This document shows, piece by piece, positions 1 through 8,654 of a stretch of 21,426 bases of DNA (positions are counted from its first letter, which is position 1; every line of letters begins with the position of its first letter). The translations under genes were made by a program, and so were the position numbers. Below the pieces are notes generated by a model. It worked only from the letters and a program-made list of their open reading frames with translations, had not been told where the DNA came from and did not search any database. Source of the stretch: Hypsibius dujardini (lineage: Eukaryota; Tardigrada; Eutardigrada; Parachela; Hypsibiidae); contig LRSR01002047.1 in assembly GCA_001579985.1 (NCBI GenBank), forward strand, positions 1 to 21,426. The letters are read 5' to 3'.

Positions 1-107
1 ACCCTAACGAACGGGCCTAATTAACACGCTTGATCCGCTGAGCCTGTAAGACACAGAACTGCGCATATATAATTATAATTCGCATTTGCTCTCTGCGCCT
101 TTCTTAG

Positions 108-356
108 AACGGAACCTACCCGATTGACGACCTCATACCGGGCACCATCGGGTTGGAACAGTCCTTGGGCGAAAATGGGGTCTTCATCTGCGTCCTGGGG
201 TACATTTTCGTAGCGGTGATTGGCGCTCTCGGCAACGGACTCGTCCTCTTCACCGTCCTAACACGGCCGAAGATGCGCATCATGCGTCACGTTTTCATCT
301 GCAATCTGGCGGCTTCGGATTTTGTACTCTGTGCCATTACAACGCCTCTGACCCTC
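108..356 (+). CDS. GPCR exon A: N-terminus, TM1, TM2
   Basis: Eighty-three codons in frame from 108. The acceptor is ttcttag ending at 107, and that AG is part of an in-frame TAG, so the reading frame cannot extend further left without splicing. The exon encodes an extracellular stretch with an NGT sequon, TM1 (VIGALGNGLVLFTVL) and TM2 (CNLAASDFVLC). It ends at ACCCTC before a consensus donor GTAAGT at 357, phase 0. Third codon positions look less GC-biased than in the two later exons. Confidence 0.9.
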
Positions 357-2762
357 GTAAGTTTTGTCGCTAAGAAAATATGGTCTGTCTGAGCGCCCAA
401 TGTCACGTGTCTGTGTCTGTGTCTGTGTCTGTGTCTGTGTCTGTGTCTGTGTTTGTGTCTGTGTCTGTTAGTCTACAGTATGTATGTGTCTGTTTCTATG
501 TTGTGCCTACGCATCAACGATGCCCAAATGGATACCTAAATTTATATAAACATAACCGTATATGCCTAATCAATCTAGACGCATGAGCCGTATAATTAAG
601 TTAAGTGATCGAGTCGTTTTATTGCGGCGAGCTCGTTCGTTGGCTTTCACAACTTCCTGCTCTCCCAACGCACCAACACGCCCTCGCGCCTCTCTATCCA
701 GCAAGTTTCAATTTGTGATGTTGTTTACTCTTAATGAAGGGGAAAGGAGGTGGGCTTTTTCCGGTATTCATTTTTATTTCACACACAAACACGAGGCTTT
801 CAGAATGATGTAATGATGCGAGGAACGGCGCGCTAGTGACCGCGTGCTACCTGTTTTTAATCAGGGAACGGCAGGCATATGCAAAAATACAAGAGATACG
901 CGTGAATTTGTGATTAGGTTTAACGGGGTGTTGATGTGGGATAATTAGTAGAAGAGCGCTTGTGTGGTGCGAAATGTTGTCTAGATTTCCCTTTTCCCTT
1001 GTTGGGTGGTTTGCGTGCACGCATGCGTACACACTGTAGTGAATGTGTAAGGTTGGTCGGTTTCAAAATAGAAAGCTGCCGTGTGAAAGTCCGAACTGTA
1101 AGCATGTTAAACAATTCGCGGAGGCCGGAGCCTGATTAATTGGAATTACGTTTGAAAGGACGAGGGAGGTGCGCCACGAGAGTGGAGCGTTGACACAGGT
1201 AGAGCTTCCCGATCGCGGCACGGGATATGCCGAAAGGGATTTGTTTAATTAGCGGCTGAGTTTCTGGGGCCGTGGGCCTCATTCCTGCTGAGCGGCCACG
1301 GAAAAGCGAGATGGAAAACAGTGACAATAATACACTAATACTGTAGTGATACGCTGATTTCTATCGGATTCGGGTGAAAACCGATGTAGAAATTTCTTTG
1401 ATTAAGCCCGTTTAAGGGAACGTTAACTTAGGTAGTCGTGTCACTAGCTCAGCCGACGACAGGTGAACCAGCATTTTCTGCATTTGAACAAAAATTAGCT
1501 TCTTAAGACCTGTGTAGTTGACGCACCGGACCGTCGCAGTTCCTACACAAAATTGAACGTTTTGTAATATTCGCCACCTTTCCTATTGGGCACTCCGAAG
1601 GTGACCGTGGCACGAATGGACGATGATTGAACTACCATACCCTACCTTTTAACAAAATTTCCGTTTTAAAGCCCCGTGTGACAGGCGAACCCGGGCTGTT
1701 CATAGCAGTCCCTATCAAAGTTATAACTTTCTTTGGTTATTCAAATATATTTTGTATGGGGGAATTCGAAGGTTACCCTGGTAGTAATGATTCAAGATTG
1801 AACTAAGGCTGCATACACTGAATTTAAAAAGTTTCCTTTTGAAATTCTAGTTTTAGGTGACCGAATCATAGCACTTCCCATGCAAAATATAGATTTCTTT
1901 GGTTACTCATCCCTCATTTGAACGAGGGACTCCGAAGGTAGCGGTGGCGCCAACGATTGAACTAGCTTGTCTTACCTTTTACCCTTGCTGGCTTCGGAGA
2001 ACCTCCTCTGTCAGAATAAGGGACTTATAGGGACGAGAAGAGTATACAGAGAGAGAGAGAGAGATAAAACACACACAAAGAGAGTGACCATTGCCCACGC
2101 CCTGATCAGTGCGGGCACTGATGACATCTACCCGCAATACATCCTTAGCGGTGGGCAAGATGCCTTGCTGTCGAAGGATCTCCATTCCATTGCGGTAGAT
2201 AAAATGTCTGGTTTCATACGTGATTCTGGATGAAATTTTTCAGATCTCCGAAACAGTCAAAACGTCAAATCGCAATAAGTCAATCCCTTCTGACCAAAGC
2301 CAAAATCGAGAACTGCTCGGAGCTTCGGTGCTTTTTTTTAGTGTTTTGATAGGGTGTAATCGTTGGTAGATCTTGACATGAGCTGCAATTGCAGGAACAA
2401 CTAGCTGGTTCCGTTTTGCGTTTTTTATCAATAAATGACCGTGATGACGTCACTGCGCAGGTGTGGTTCTGTCAACTTGGCAGTGGCAGTAGTTTTAAAA
2501 ACGGCTTAGGCACGTGAGTCCCTGATCGTGACCTTCCTTTGTCTGTTCAGTGTCCTTGAAAACCGCACAAATAGTTTGAATATCAATTTTGCACCTAAAT
2601 GTTTCGATTTTTCTGGTCATGGAGCTTTTTTTTATTTGTACGTTTTATACTCAAACGCTAGTCTCTCGTCCAAAAGCGCCATATAAGACCGCTCCTATTA
2701 TAACAAATATTTTTTCATTTTCCAGTTATCGATCACTTCCCGTAACAATCACCTGCTGTTTG

Positions 2763-2809
<47 letters not shown>

Positions 2810-5794
2810 CTCCACTCCCCACATAGTGGGGTCAACAATGAAAGGACCCCTTAAAGCCCGTAAAAGGGTAATAAAGCATTGAGGCGGCCATTATACTCCA
2901 GTTAGGACCTCATTGCAGTGGCTCTCGCATTTCTCTGCAGGCCTTCAGGGGGTCGTTGAGCAAAGAGCTTCTCGAAAGCTCAAGTACTTTTATCACTGAT
3001 GAATGCAATGAATGGCAAACTGCGCCGCCATTATATATATGTCGGATATATTTTGGGATAGGGAAACCTTAAACCTGCGGAGAAACTGTGAAATGAAATA
3101 CACACGAACGGTTGGCCATTCGGGATCGATCAATCTATCTGTATGGTCCCAATGGATCGATTGAGAGGTTCACGTGAGCTCTCCACACGACGGACAGGAA
3201 GAGTGCTCTCCCATGCTGGGTGTGCGTTCTCCTGATGATGCAAAAACTCAGAAGGGGTCCCGGAAAATGCACGACTGTGTGTTAATTGTGAGAGTTCCGA
3301 ACGTGAACATGTGCGGTGTGCGCAGCGCAGCAAGATCACGAGGTCTTGTCAAGGTGAAATTCGGTCGGAATCGTGCGTCAACTACCTCCGGTTGCATCAT
3401 CTTGAAGGTCTTTTAAAATTGAAGTCGATCGAGTTTTTGGGTAATTAAAAATGAATTAAGCCGGAGGATGACGCACGTAGTGGGTTATAGTTACAGCAGC
3501 GATTCCAGCGCACGTGAATGCTCATTGATAAATAAATCCGGAGATGGAAATGTTTTGCAGCTACGGCACGAAGTGACTTCTTCCGTTGTATGCAGGAGCA
3601 GGATAATGTGTCTGTGTCTGTGTCTGTGTCTGTGTCTGTTTCTATGTCTGTGCTTTGTGCCTGTGTGTGTCTGTGTCTGTGTCTGTGTCTGTGTCTGTGT
3701 CTGTGTCTGTGTCTGTGTCTGTGTCTGTTTCTATGTCTGTGCTTTGTGCCTGTGTTTGTGTCTGTGTTTGTGGGCCATGCCTTCATTCTTCTAAATGTGC
3801 TGTGTCTGTCAGTTAAGTGAAGCGATCCGAACTGTCTAGCAGTTAAGTCACAGCAGTTTACCCATTTTAAATTTCTATTTTTTCAGTTGGAAGTGCTGGG
3901 GAATCCCATCGGTACCGTCGGTCTCATGTGCAAGATCGTCCCGGCTCTTCAAGCTACCAGCGTCTACGTTTCCACCCTCAACATCACAGCCATCGCACTG
4001 GAACGCTACAAGGTCATCGTCTACTCCATCGCGTCTACTCCATCCCGGAAGATCATCATCGCCCTCCTGGTCGGCGGGATCTGGCTGCTCGCGGTCGCAC
4101 TCTCCATGCCCTTCATCATCTTCCGCACCCGCGTCGCTTTCGGTATCCCCAAGATCCGCGTCATGTACAAATGCACGGAGGTCTGGCCGATGCCGTTCGG
4201 TAGGGCCCTCTACAGCATCTTCTGCATGGTCTTCCAGTACTGCATGCCCAGCTTCATCATCGGCGCGGCGCACGCTCGCATCGTCTTGAAGCTGCGCCGA
4301 CGGTTCGTTAACCGCTTCGAGGGCAGCCAGAGCCTCGGCAACGGTACGCAGATGCTAGAACTATATTCAAAACTATAAGCTGAAAACTATTCAGTAACTG
4401 TATTTTTAGTTTTACAGTCATTACCTTTTAATGTCTGAAAAACCTAAGCTAAACAGTTTAGTAGACTAACTGAAACTAGTCGTTTTTGTTACTAGTACTG
4501 CCGTTTAATGTTTTGGTTTAACTGAATGAAATGAAACCGATCTGAAACTTAAACTTTCGTTGAGTGCAGGCAAAATTAATTTTTTGAAATTTCAAAAACT
4601 ACCAAGCAACAGATTCCCAGAACATGTCAAGATTTTATCACGACGAACCTTCTATCTAATCTCAATTAAAAAGTTTTATCAACCAACTGAAAGATGGATG
4701 TGACGGGTTTTTATTTTAGTCTTTAAGTAACCGAGACTTCTAATTTTAGTAAACTGATTTAAAAAATTAAATTTTTGTATGTACATCGTTGACAACTCAA
4801 ATTTTCAAGTTTCTGTTCAGAAGTTGAAAAACTAAAATTAAAAATTAAGTTTCTGAACGATTTAGCTTACGTCTGATTTAGTGATTTTGTCTTAGTTTAC
4901 TCTTACCAACCCTGTACGAAGGATTGCGATGCACGACTTTTCATATCGCTCATATCACTTCAGACTAAAAACGCTTTAAGCCTTTCCATTGGTCCGTTGT
5001 TCGTAATCTCGATTTCAGTTCTTTTGAGTGCCTTCCTCTATTCCTATTTTTTTAACCTGAATGCCCACTAAAACTATGTAACTCCATAGCTGTGACGTGA
5101 TCAAAAGTGAAATAAAAATAAATTGTTAAGTCTGTCTGGCTGAATAGGGCCCATGTAATTGTATTAATAAAGCCTCCCAATTAGTTCCATTAACGTTGAG
5201 CGTTTTTTTCCCGCCGTTTAAATAGGCAACGGACACACGAGTAGCTCGCATGCCGGCGCCCCCAGCGGCGGTCCGCACCATCACCACCCGGAGGACTCGG
5301 AGGCGATGGAGATCCTCCGCGGACGCCGCAAGAAGCAGCAACGCCGCCAGACCAAGACCAACCTCCTGCTCTGCATGATCGCCCTCATCTTCGCGCTCTG
5401 CTGGCTCCCGCTCAACGTCGTCAACATCATCGCGGACTTCAGCACGGACTCGTACGCCGAGTACCGCACCTTCTTCGACATTGTTTTTGTCGGGGCGCAC
5501 CTCTTCGCCATGAGCTCGGCGGTGGCGAACCCCATCCTGTACGGCTTCTTGAATGAGAACTTCCGGCACGAGTTCCGGGAGGTCTTCCTCTTCTGGATGC
5601 GCTGCCTGTTCTGCGGGCGGACCTTCGGGCTGGAACAGCAACGACCCGGCAGCGTGGTGGTGGTCCACAGCAAGGTCCCGCCGGCGGGCACCGCCGTCAG
5701 CGCGGCCGGAGTTGCAGCGGCACCCTCGGAGGTCGTGCTCACCAGCACGCGCTACCATAAGACCCTGGAGTCGGAGCTGACGGCCGCGCTATGA
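108..5794 (+). CDS. NPFR: Neuropeptide GPCR, NPF/NPY-receptor-like (5' partial, 3 exons: 108-356, 3887-4343, 5226-5794)
   Basis: Class A (rhodopsin-like) seven-helix receptor, expected at the plasma membrane and coupling a peptide ligand to G proteins. The exons join in phase 0, then phase 1, giving 424 residues plus TGA. Visible landmarks, numbered from the first residue in the window: N-glycosylation sequon NGT at 1-3; TM1 with GN; TM2 with LAASD; TM3 Cys98 paired with ECL2 Cys179; ERY at 122-124 ending TM3; TM4 around 138-161; TM5 around 190-217 with a conserved Pro; basic third loop ending GRRKKQQRRQTK; TM6 FALCWLPLN at 291-299; TM7 NPILY at 337-341; a Cys pair at 362/365, possibly palmitoylated. 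The TPLTL end of TM2, CWLPLN and NPILYGFLNENF resemble invertebrate NPF/NPY receptors from family knowledge; another peptide-receptor subfamily is possible. No Met precedes 108 in frame, so the start exon is upstream of the window. Confidence 0.85.
407..508 (+). repeat. GTGTCT hexanucleotide array, 5' end of GPCR intron A
   Basis: About ten units of GTGTCT with one GTTTGT variant (407-468), followed by a degenerate tail containing tctgtttctatg then ttgtgcct at 489-508. It starts 50 bp after the donor. The tail matches the interspersed motif of the array at the other end of the same intron. Confidence 0.85.
1345..1990. repeat. Degenerate ~167-bp tandem repeat, about four copies
   Basis: Two anchors recur in register. 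TTTCTTTG(A/G)TTA occurs at 1393, 1728 and 1894, with a decayed version near 1560. ACTCCGAAGG-like words occur at 1592, 1763 (AATTCGAAGG) and 1929, with a decayed version near 1423. Intervals are 166-171 bp. Between anchors the copies share GATTGAACTA and CCTTTT words. Copies are strongly diverged and the left edge is uncertain. Confidence 0.7.
2049..2064. repeat. GA dinucleotide tract
   Basis: Short perfect AG/GA run inside GPCR intron A, just downstream of the 167-bp tandem repeat. Confidence 0.8.
2445..2452. promoter_or_regulatory. Palindromic CRE-like octamer TGACGTCA
   Basis: Exact TGACGTCA, the consensus CREB/ATF palindrome, inside GPCR intron A. One octamer alone is weak evidence for a bound site. 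Confidence 0.3.
2766..2805 (+). repeat. (GT)20 microsatellite in GPCR intron A
   Basis: Forty bases of uninterrupted GT on the sense strand, giving a (GU)20 tract in the pre-mRNA. Such tracts are known binding substrates for TDP-43- and CELF-class RNA-binding proteins; any role here is inference. Confidence 0.95.
3608..3772 (+). repeat. GTGTCT array with higher-order repeat, 3' end of GPCR intron A
   Basis: Multiple GTGTCT units interrupted twice by an identical 32-bp segment (3635-3666 and 3724-3755) beginning tctgtttctatgtctgtgct, spaced 89 bp apart. It ends about 115 bp before the acceptor at 3886. The long open frames across it, on both strands, are artefacts of the 6-bp period. Confidence 0.9.
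3887..4343 (+). CDS. GPCR exon B: TM3 to TM5
   Basis: The exon follows a polypyrimidine-rich acceptor (ttttttcag, AG at 3885-3886) and reads in phase 0 from TTGGAAGTG. It carries ECL1, TM3 with the disulfide Cys and ERY, ICL2 KVIVYS, TM4, the ECL2 partner Cys in YKCTEVWP, and TM5 followed by basic KLRRR. The donor is GTACGC at 4344, so the exon ends after the first base of a Gly codon (phase 1). The open frame runs past this donor to 4378, but protein similarity stops here and exon C joins exactly in frame. Confidence 0.9.
4344..5225 (+). other. GPCR intron B (882 bp)
   Basis: Phase-1 GTACGC...AATAG intron lying in the third cytoplasmic loop. It is AT-rich, in sharp contrast to the GC-rich flanking exons. 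Most of it (about 4350-4914) looks like a decayed foldback element. The remaining ~310 bp to the acceptor shows nothing recognisable. The octamer GGCAACGG occurs at both edges (4337-4344 and 5225-5232). Confidence 0.85.
4350..4914. mobile_element. Decayed foldback/hAT-like non-autonomous element (tentative)
   Basis: The right end, read on the minus strand, begins CAGGGTTGGTAAGAGTAAAC, resembling hAT-type termini. The inward sequence (4873-4899 reversed) resembles the left stretch at 4369-4393 (aaaactataagctgaaaact and onward), giving imperfect inverted ends rich in AAACT/CAGTTTAG words throughout. The left terminus itself is not recognisable and no clean 8-bp target duplication is seen at these edges. 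No transposase is encoded. Confidence 0.35.
5226..5794 (+). CDS. GPCR exon C: third loop, TM6, TM7, C-tail, stop
   Basis: The acceptor is ttaaatag ending at 5225; the first two bases GC complete the split Gly codon. It starts with a low-complexity Gly/Ser/His stretch containing HHHH, then the acidic PEDSEA and basic GRRKKQQRRQTK, TM6 (CWLPLN), TM7 (NPILY), helix 8 and an Ala/Val/Pro-rich tail ending ELTAAL. TGA is at 5792-5794. The ATG at 5306 lies inside the third loop and is not a start. Confidence 0.92.
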
Positions 5795-6145
5795 TCCCCC
5801 TCTCCCCGGGTTGCTCGGGGGAGTTCCGGGCACGTGGATTCCAAGCGTGGTGTATTCCGTGCTGTCTCTCGACTCGATTTTTTTCCCCGCACTTTTTTCT
5901 TTTAAATCCGGACGTTGCGTCCCGTTGATTTTTGTGGCATGTTTTTGCGGTGAGGGAAAATGGGGATTTTTGGGGCTTTCGAAGAACTTTCCGTAGAGTT
6001 CTTCGCGATGACAGCTAGATGTCCACCACCGTAATGAGTCCCGCACGAATTGCGTTGTACTATACCGACTACTGTACATGTCTATCGAGGAGGAGAGGGA
6101 AAACCTCAGCTTCTGAGTCAAATAAATTATGCTTTGCTTTCTTAG
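5795..6145 (+). other. GPCR 3' UTR (end approximate)
   Basis: Non-coding sequence after the TGA at 5792-5794, running to just past the canonical AATAAA at 6121-6126. The 3' end is inferred from normal hexamer-to-cleavage spacing; a T/G-rich stretch (tatctctcgttggggg) lies downstream, as expected for a cleavage region. Confidence 0.55.
6121..6126 (+). promoter_or_regulatory. Polyadenylation signal AATAAA of the GPCR gene
   Basis: Exact AATAAA about 327 bp after the GPCR stop codon, followed within 35-60 bp by T/G-rich sequence. It is the first canonical hexamer downstream of the stop. Confidence 0.65.
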
Positions 6146-8471
6146 GTCGATTTATGTATTATCTCTCGTTGGGGGGGGGGGCGGTCCGTTCTCATTATGA
6201 CGCCGTACGTATTCCTGTGCGTGCACACGAAGCGATCCGCTGTTTAACACAATTTTTCCCCACCCTTTTTTCTGTAAAAATCCCGATGGTCTGCTGGGCG
6301 GTAACCCATTGAGTTAATTGGCCGGTGGCGTGAGGGGGCCGATTTTTCTGACTTTTTTTCGCGGTGCGGCAAAAGGGGGACCCCTTTGTGTTGTTTTGGA
6401 GAAACTTCTGGCCCGTTGGGATGAGGAGTGGTCGTGGTCTCCCGGGGAATGGAACGCTGTTAGTGCCAATCAACCGCGGTTTTCGTTCGTTCGTGCATTT
6501 AGATATGCAGGCAGGCAGACAAATAGACAGACAAACGGGACAGGCGGACAGGCAGATAAACAAGAATGCAGAAAGACATCCAGATGAACAGACAAACAAA
6601 TGGGCAGACAGATAGATACTCTACCGAACCCAGATAGCATGCGACTTTGCTAAGTGTCTGTCTGTCTGCTCACCAGTGTCCTTTCTATTAATCATGTCTG
6701 CGACTGCTCACGTATCTGTCTTGTGTGTTTGGTGACGGTCTATGTATCCAAGATCTGTCTGTCTATACCGGGCAGTCGTGAGTCGTGATTGTTTCTTCTT
6801 TGTACTGTACAGTTTATCTCCCTCTCACCCACTATCCAGTTAACTTGATCCGTCGCCATGTCGGAATCTTAAGTGTCGCCAAATCAGAAAACTGCAGGCA
6901 TAGGTACGTTTTTAAATGCGCGCAACACCATCCAGCCAGTTCTTCCTGTCTTCCTTTACATGGTTAAAATAATCAACACCACTGAGGCCACACATCCCAT
7001 CAATATACATCACGTATGTACAAATTTGAAGACCAAAAAAAAGAATAACAGTAGTAATCCAGTCAACCAACCATTAACCAACCCACACAAGCACGAAATG
7101 TTCTAACCAAACTGAAAACGCTTCAAAAGTAAAGGATCGCGAGCGGGCGCGAGAAAAAACACACAGGTGAACAAGGAAAAATGGGGATCGGGTAAGAGGC
7201 ATCAACAAGAACGAACAAGAACGAATAACAAGAACAAAACGAACAGAATCTAGTATGGAGTTAGAAAAGAAATAGTATACTCAAGCTGCATGTCCGGAAT
7301 ATTTAGATTTAGATAACTATATATATAGAACATAAAACAGACTTCCGCCAATGCAAGCAGTTCAGATCTGAAGGCGTCCATGTGCACTGTGCACGCGAAA
7401 AAAAACGGGGGAACAATAAGAGCAGAGGACCTCCACCATCTACATAAAGACACGCTATACAGATGACCATTTGGTTTGGACTGTTGAAAACGCTCAAACA
7501 GACAGGAAAAAAAGGACATACACACACATATGTATGTGATAGTAAGGATTAAGTAGTAAAGATTCTTGGCCAAGGGCGGCGGCGGGGCGACGGGGGCGAG
7601 AAGAGCAATCTGTGTAGCCGCAAAGTCAAATTTGGTCCAGTTTTTGTGTCGCGCGAAATCGAGAATCCAAGCTCTCATCCCATCTCACTCTCTTCCTCCA
7701 TCAGCAGACACATCCACAATCTCGACAGACCTATTCGGGCAGTTCTCCATTCATCGGAAGAGATGGCCGTGCTCTGTCAGCCAGACAATCAATCAACTTC
7801 CTCGATGTCTCCGCTGTTCCTCCTCCTTCCTACGAGGATGGATACGAGCAAGCTTGGATCTCTCATCGTCGTCTCCGCACTCCAGAGAAGCTCGAGCTTC
7901 TCTCATCCGCTGGTAATCTTCACTTTTTGGTAAAGGTACACACACATACAGACACACCAATACGAGATGGCGGACGCGGTCTTGCAGTTTTCAGGTCGCA
8001 CAATTCCACACAAACATCAACATCAGCATCCACACACACAAACACACGGGCGTCAGGAGTCCTGCGCTCGGTCTCACCCATCGGCCATTCCGCTATCGTC
8101 CTCCGTATATAGAGGTGGGTGGGTATAAATCATTTTCAGTTCAAGGTATAAGGGTGTACTGATGTGTCCGTGTGGTGTGTGTGGGAAGAACAAAACAGAA
8201 TGCCGTTCGGCGCGCTCTCAGTCAGTCAGTCACACAGCCACATCCAATTCCGCCGCGCTCTCTTCCGTCCCATTCAGTATGCGATGAGTGTCTTTCAGGA
8301 ACAAATAGTCCGCCGTATGGGAGGAGTGGGGGAGATACGGGCACGGGTAATTGCGTAGGAGAAAATAAAATCACGCAGTTTTTAGCAAAAGAAACTCTGC
8401 TGCAGTTACAGTTGCTGCTGCCAGGTTCGTAGTAGTAGTTGAAGACTCCGCCATATGGGGGCGTCTACGTT
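6146..8471. other. Convergent intergenic region with the ACVR2 3' UTR (boundary unknown)
   Basis: Lies between the GPCR poly(A) signal and the ACVR2 stop codon. It contains a run of about 12 G (6170-6181), a degenerate CAGA/GACA stretch (about 6505-6620) and CA-rich patches around 7930-8050. No recognisable gene is seen on either strand; the short open frames have biased or low-complexity composition. No canonical AATAAA (plus-strand TTTATT) is evident for the minus-strand gene, so its 3' end cannot be placed. Confidence 0.6.
6505..6620. repeat. Degenerate CAGA/GACA microsatellite
   Basis: Imperfect tetranucleotide repeats (gcaggcaggcagacaaatag and onward) with many single-base changes. The same type recurs near 8735-8850 and 11955-12145. 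It generates spurious low-complexity reading frames on both strands. Confidence 0.75.
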
Positions 8472-8654
8472 TCAGCCAACTACCAGCACCTCATCCGACG
8501 CGGAAGGGGCTGACGGTCGGCAGCTGCTGTCACACTCGTTGATCTGGCCGGTGGAGAGCTGCCGCATGCGATTGAGCAGACAGGAGGCGGACGGCCGGGC
8601 CTCCGGGTCGGCGTCCCAGCACTCCTCGATGGTCTGGCACAGACCGGCGCTTCT
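8472..8654 (-). CDS. ACVR2: ACVR2 exon 6: end of kinase domain, C-tail, stop
   Basis: The acceptor is tgttacag at 8655; an alternative AG two bases further in would break the frame. It reads TIEECWDADPEARPSASC, the conserved end of the kinase domain with Cys-Trp and the invariant Arg, then a short tail rich in Ser, Asp and Cys ending VLVVG. TGA is at 8472-8474. Confidence 0.95.
   Translation of the reverse strand, partial: RSAGLCQTIEECWDADPEARPSASCLLNRMRQLSTGQINECDSSCRPSAPSASDEVLVVG

Larger units (their letters stand above)
357..3886 (+). other. GPCR intron A (3,530 bp)
   Basis: Phase-0 GTAAGT...TTTCAG intron. It holds a GTGTCT array at each end (407-508 and 3608-3772), a degenerate ~167-bp tandem repeat (about 1345-1990), a GA tract near 2049-2064, a TG20 run at 2766-2805 and a palindromic CRE-like octamer at 2445-2452. 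I see no further coding exon in 512-1344, 2065-2760 or 2810-3600; the open frames there have no family similarity that I can recognise. Confidence 0.85.

Noticed and set aside
46-107. Possible 62-bp intron (GTAAGA at 46 to TTAG at 107) with an upstream GPCR exon at 1-45
   Set aside because: The junction must be phase 0, and in that frame the upstream segment hits TGA at 31-33 without any ATG, so it cannot supply the start. The real first exon is probably further upstream.
380-586. 68-residue open frame of repeated Val-Ser
   Set aside because: Same microsatellite artefact, at the start of GPCR intron A.
2589-2882. 97-residue open frame with Cys-Val repeats
   Set aside because: Crosses the (GT)20 run; no recognisable domain and lies within an intron.
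3445-3820. Three overlapping open frames of 76-113 residues rich in Cys/Leu/Val or His/Arg
   Set aside because: They are translations of the GTGTCT microsatellite, which has no stops in several frames.
3875-4273. 132-residue Asp/Glu-rich minus-strand open frame
   Set aside because: Antisense shadow of GPCR exon B.
4345-5224. GPCR intron B as a whole being one clean inserted element with GGCAACGG target duplication
   Set aside because: The sequences just inside the octamers (tacgcagatg and, reversed, tatttaaacg) are not inverted repeats, and a 7-base residue after splicing would shift the frame.
5126-5758. 210-residue minus-strand open frame opposite GPCR exon C
   Set aside because: Antisense shadow of a GC-rich coding exon with C-ending codons; no domain and it crosses the exon/intron boundary.
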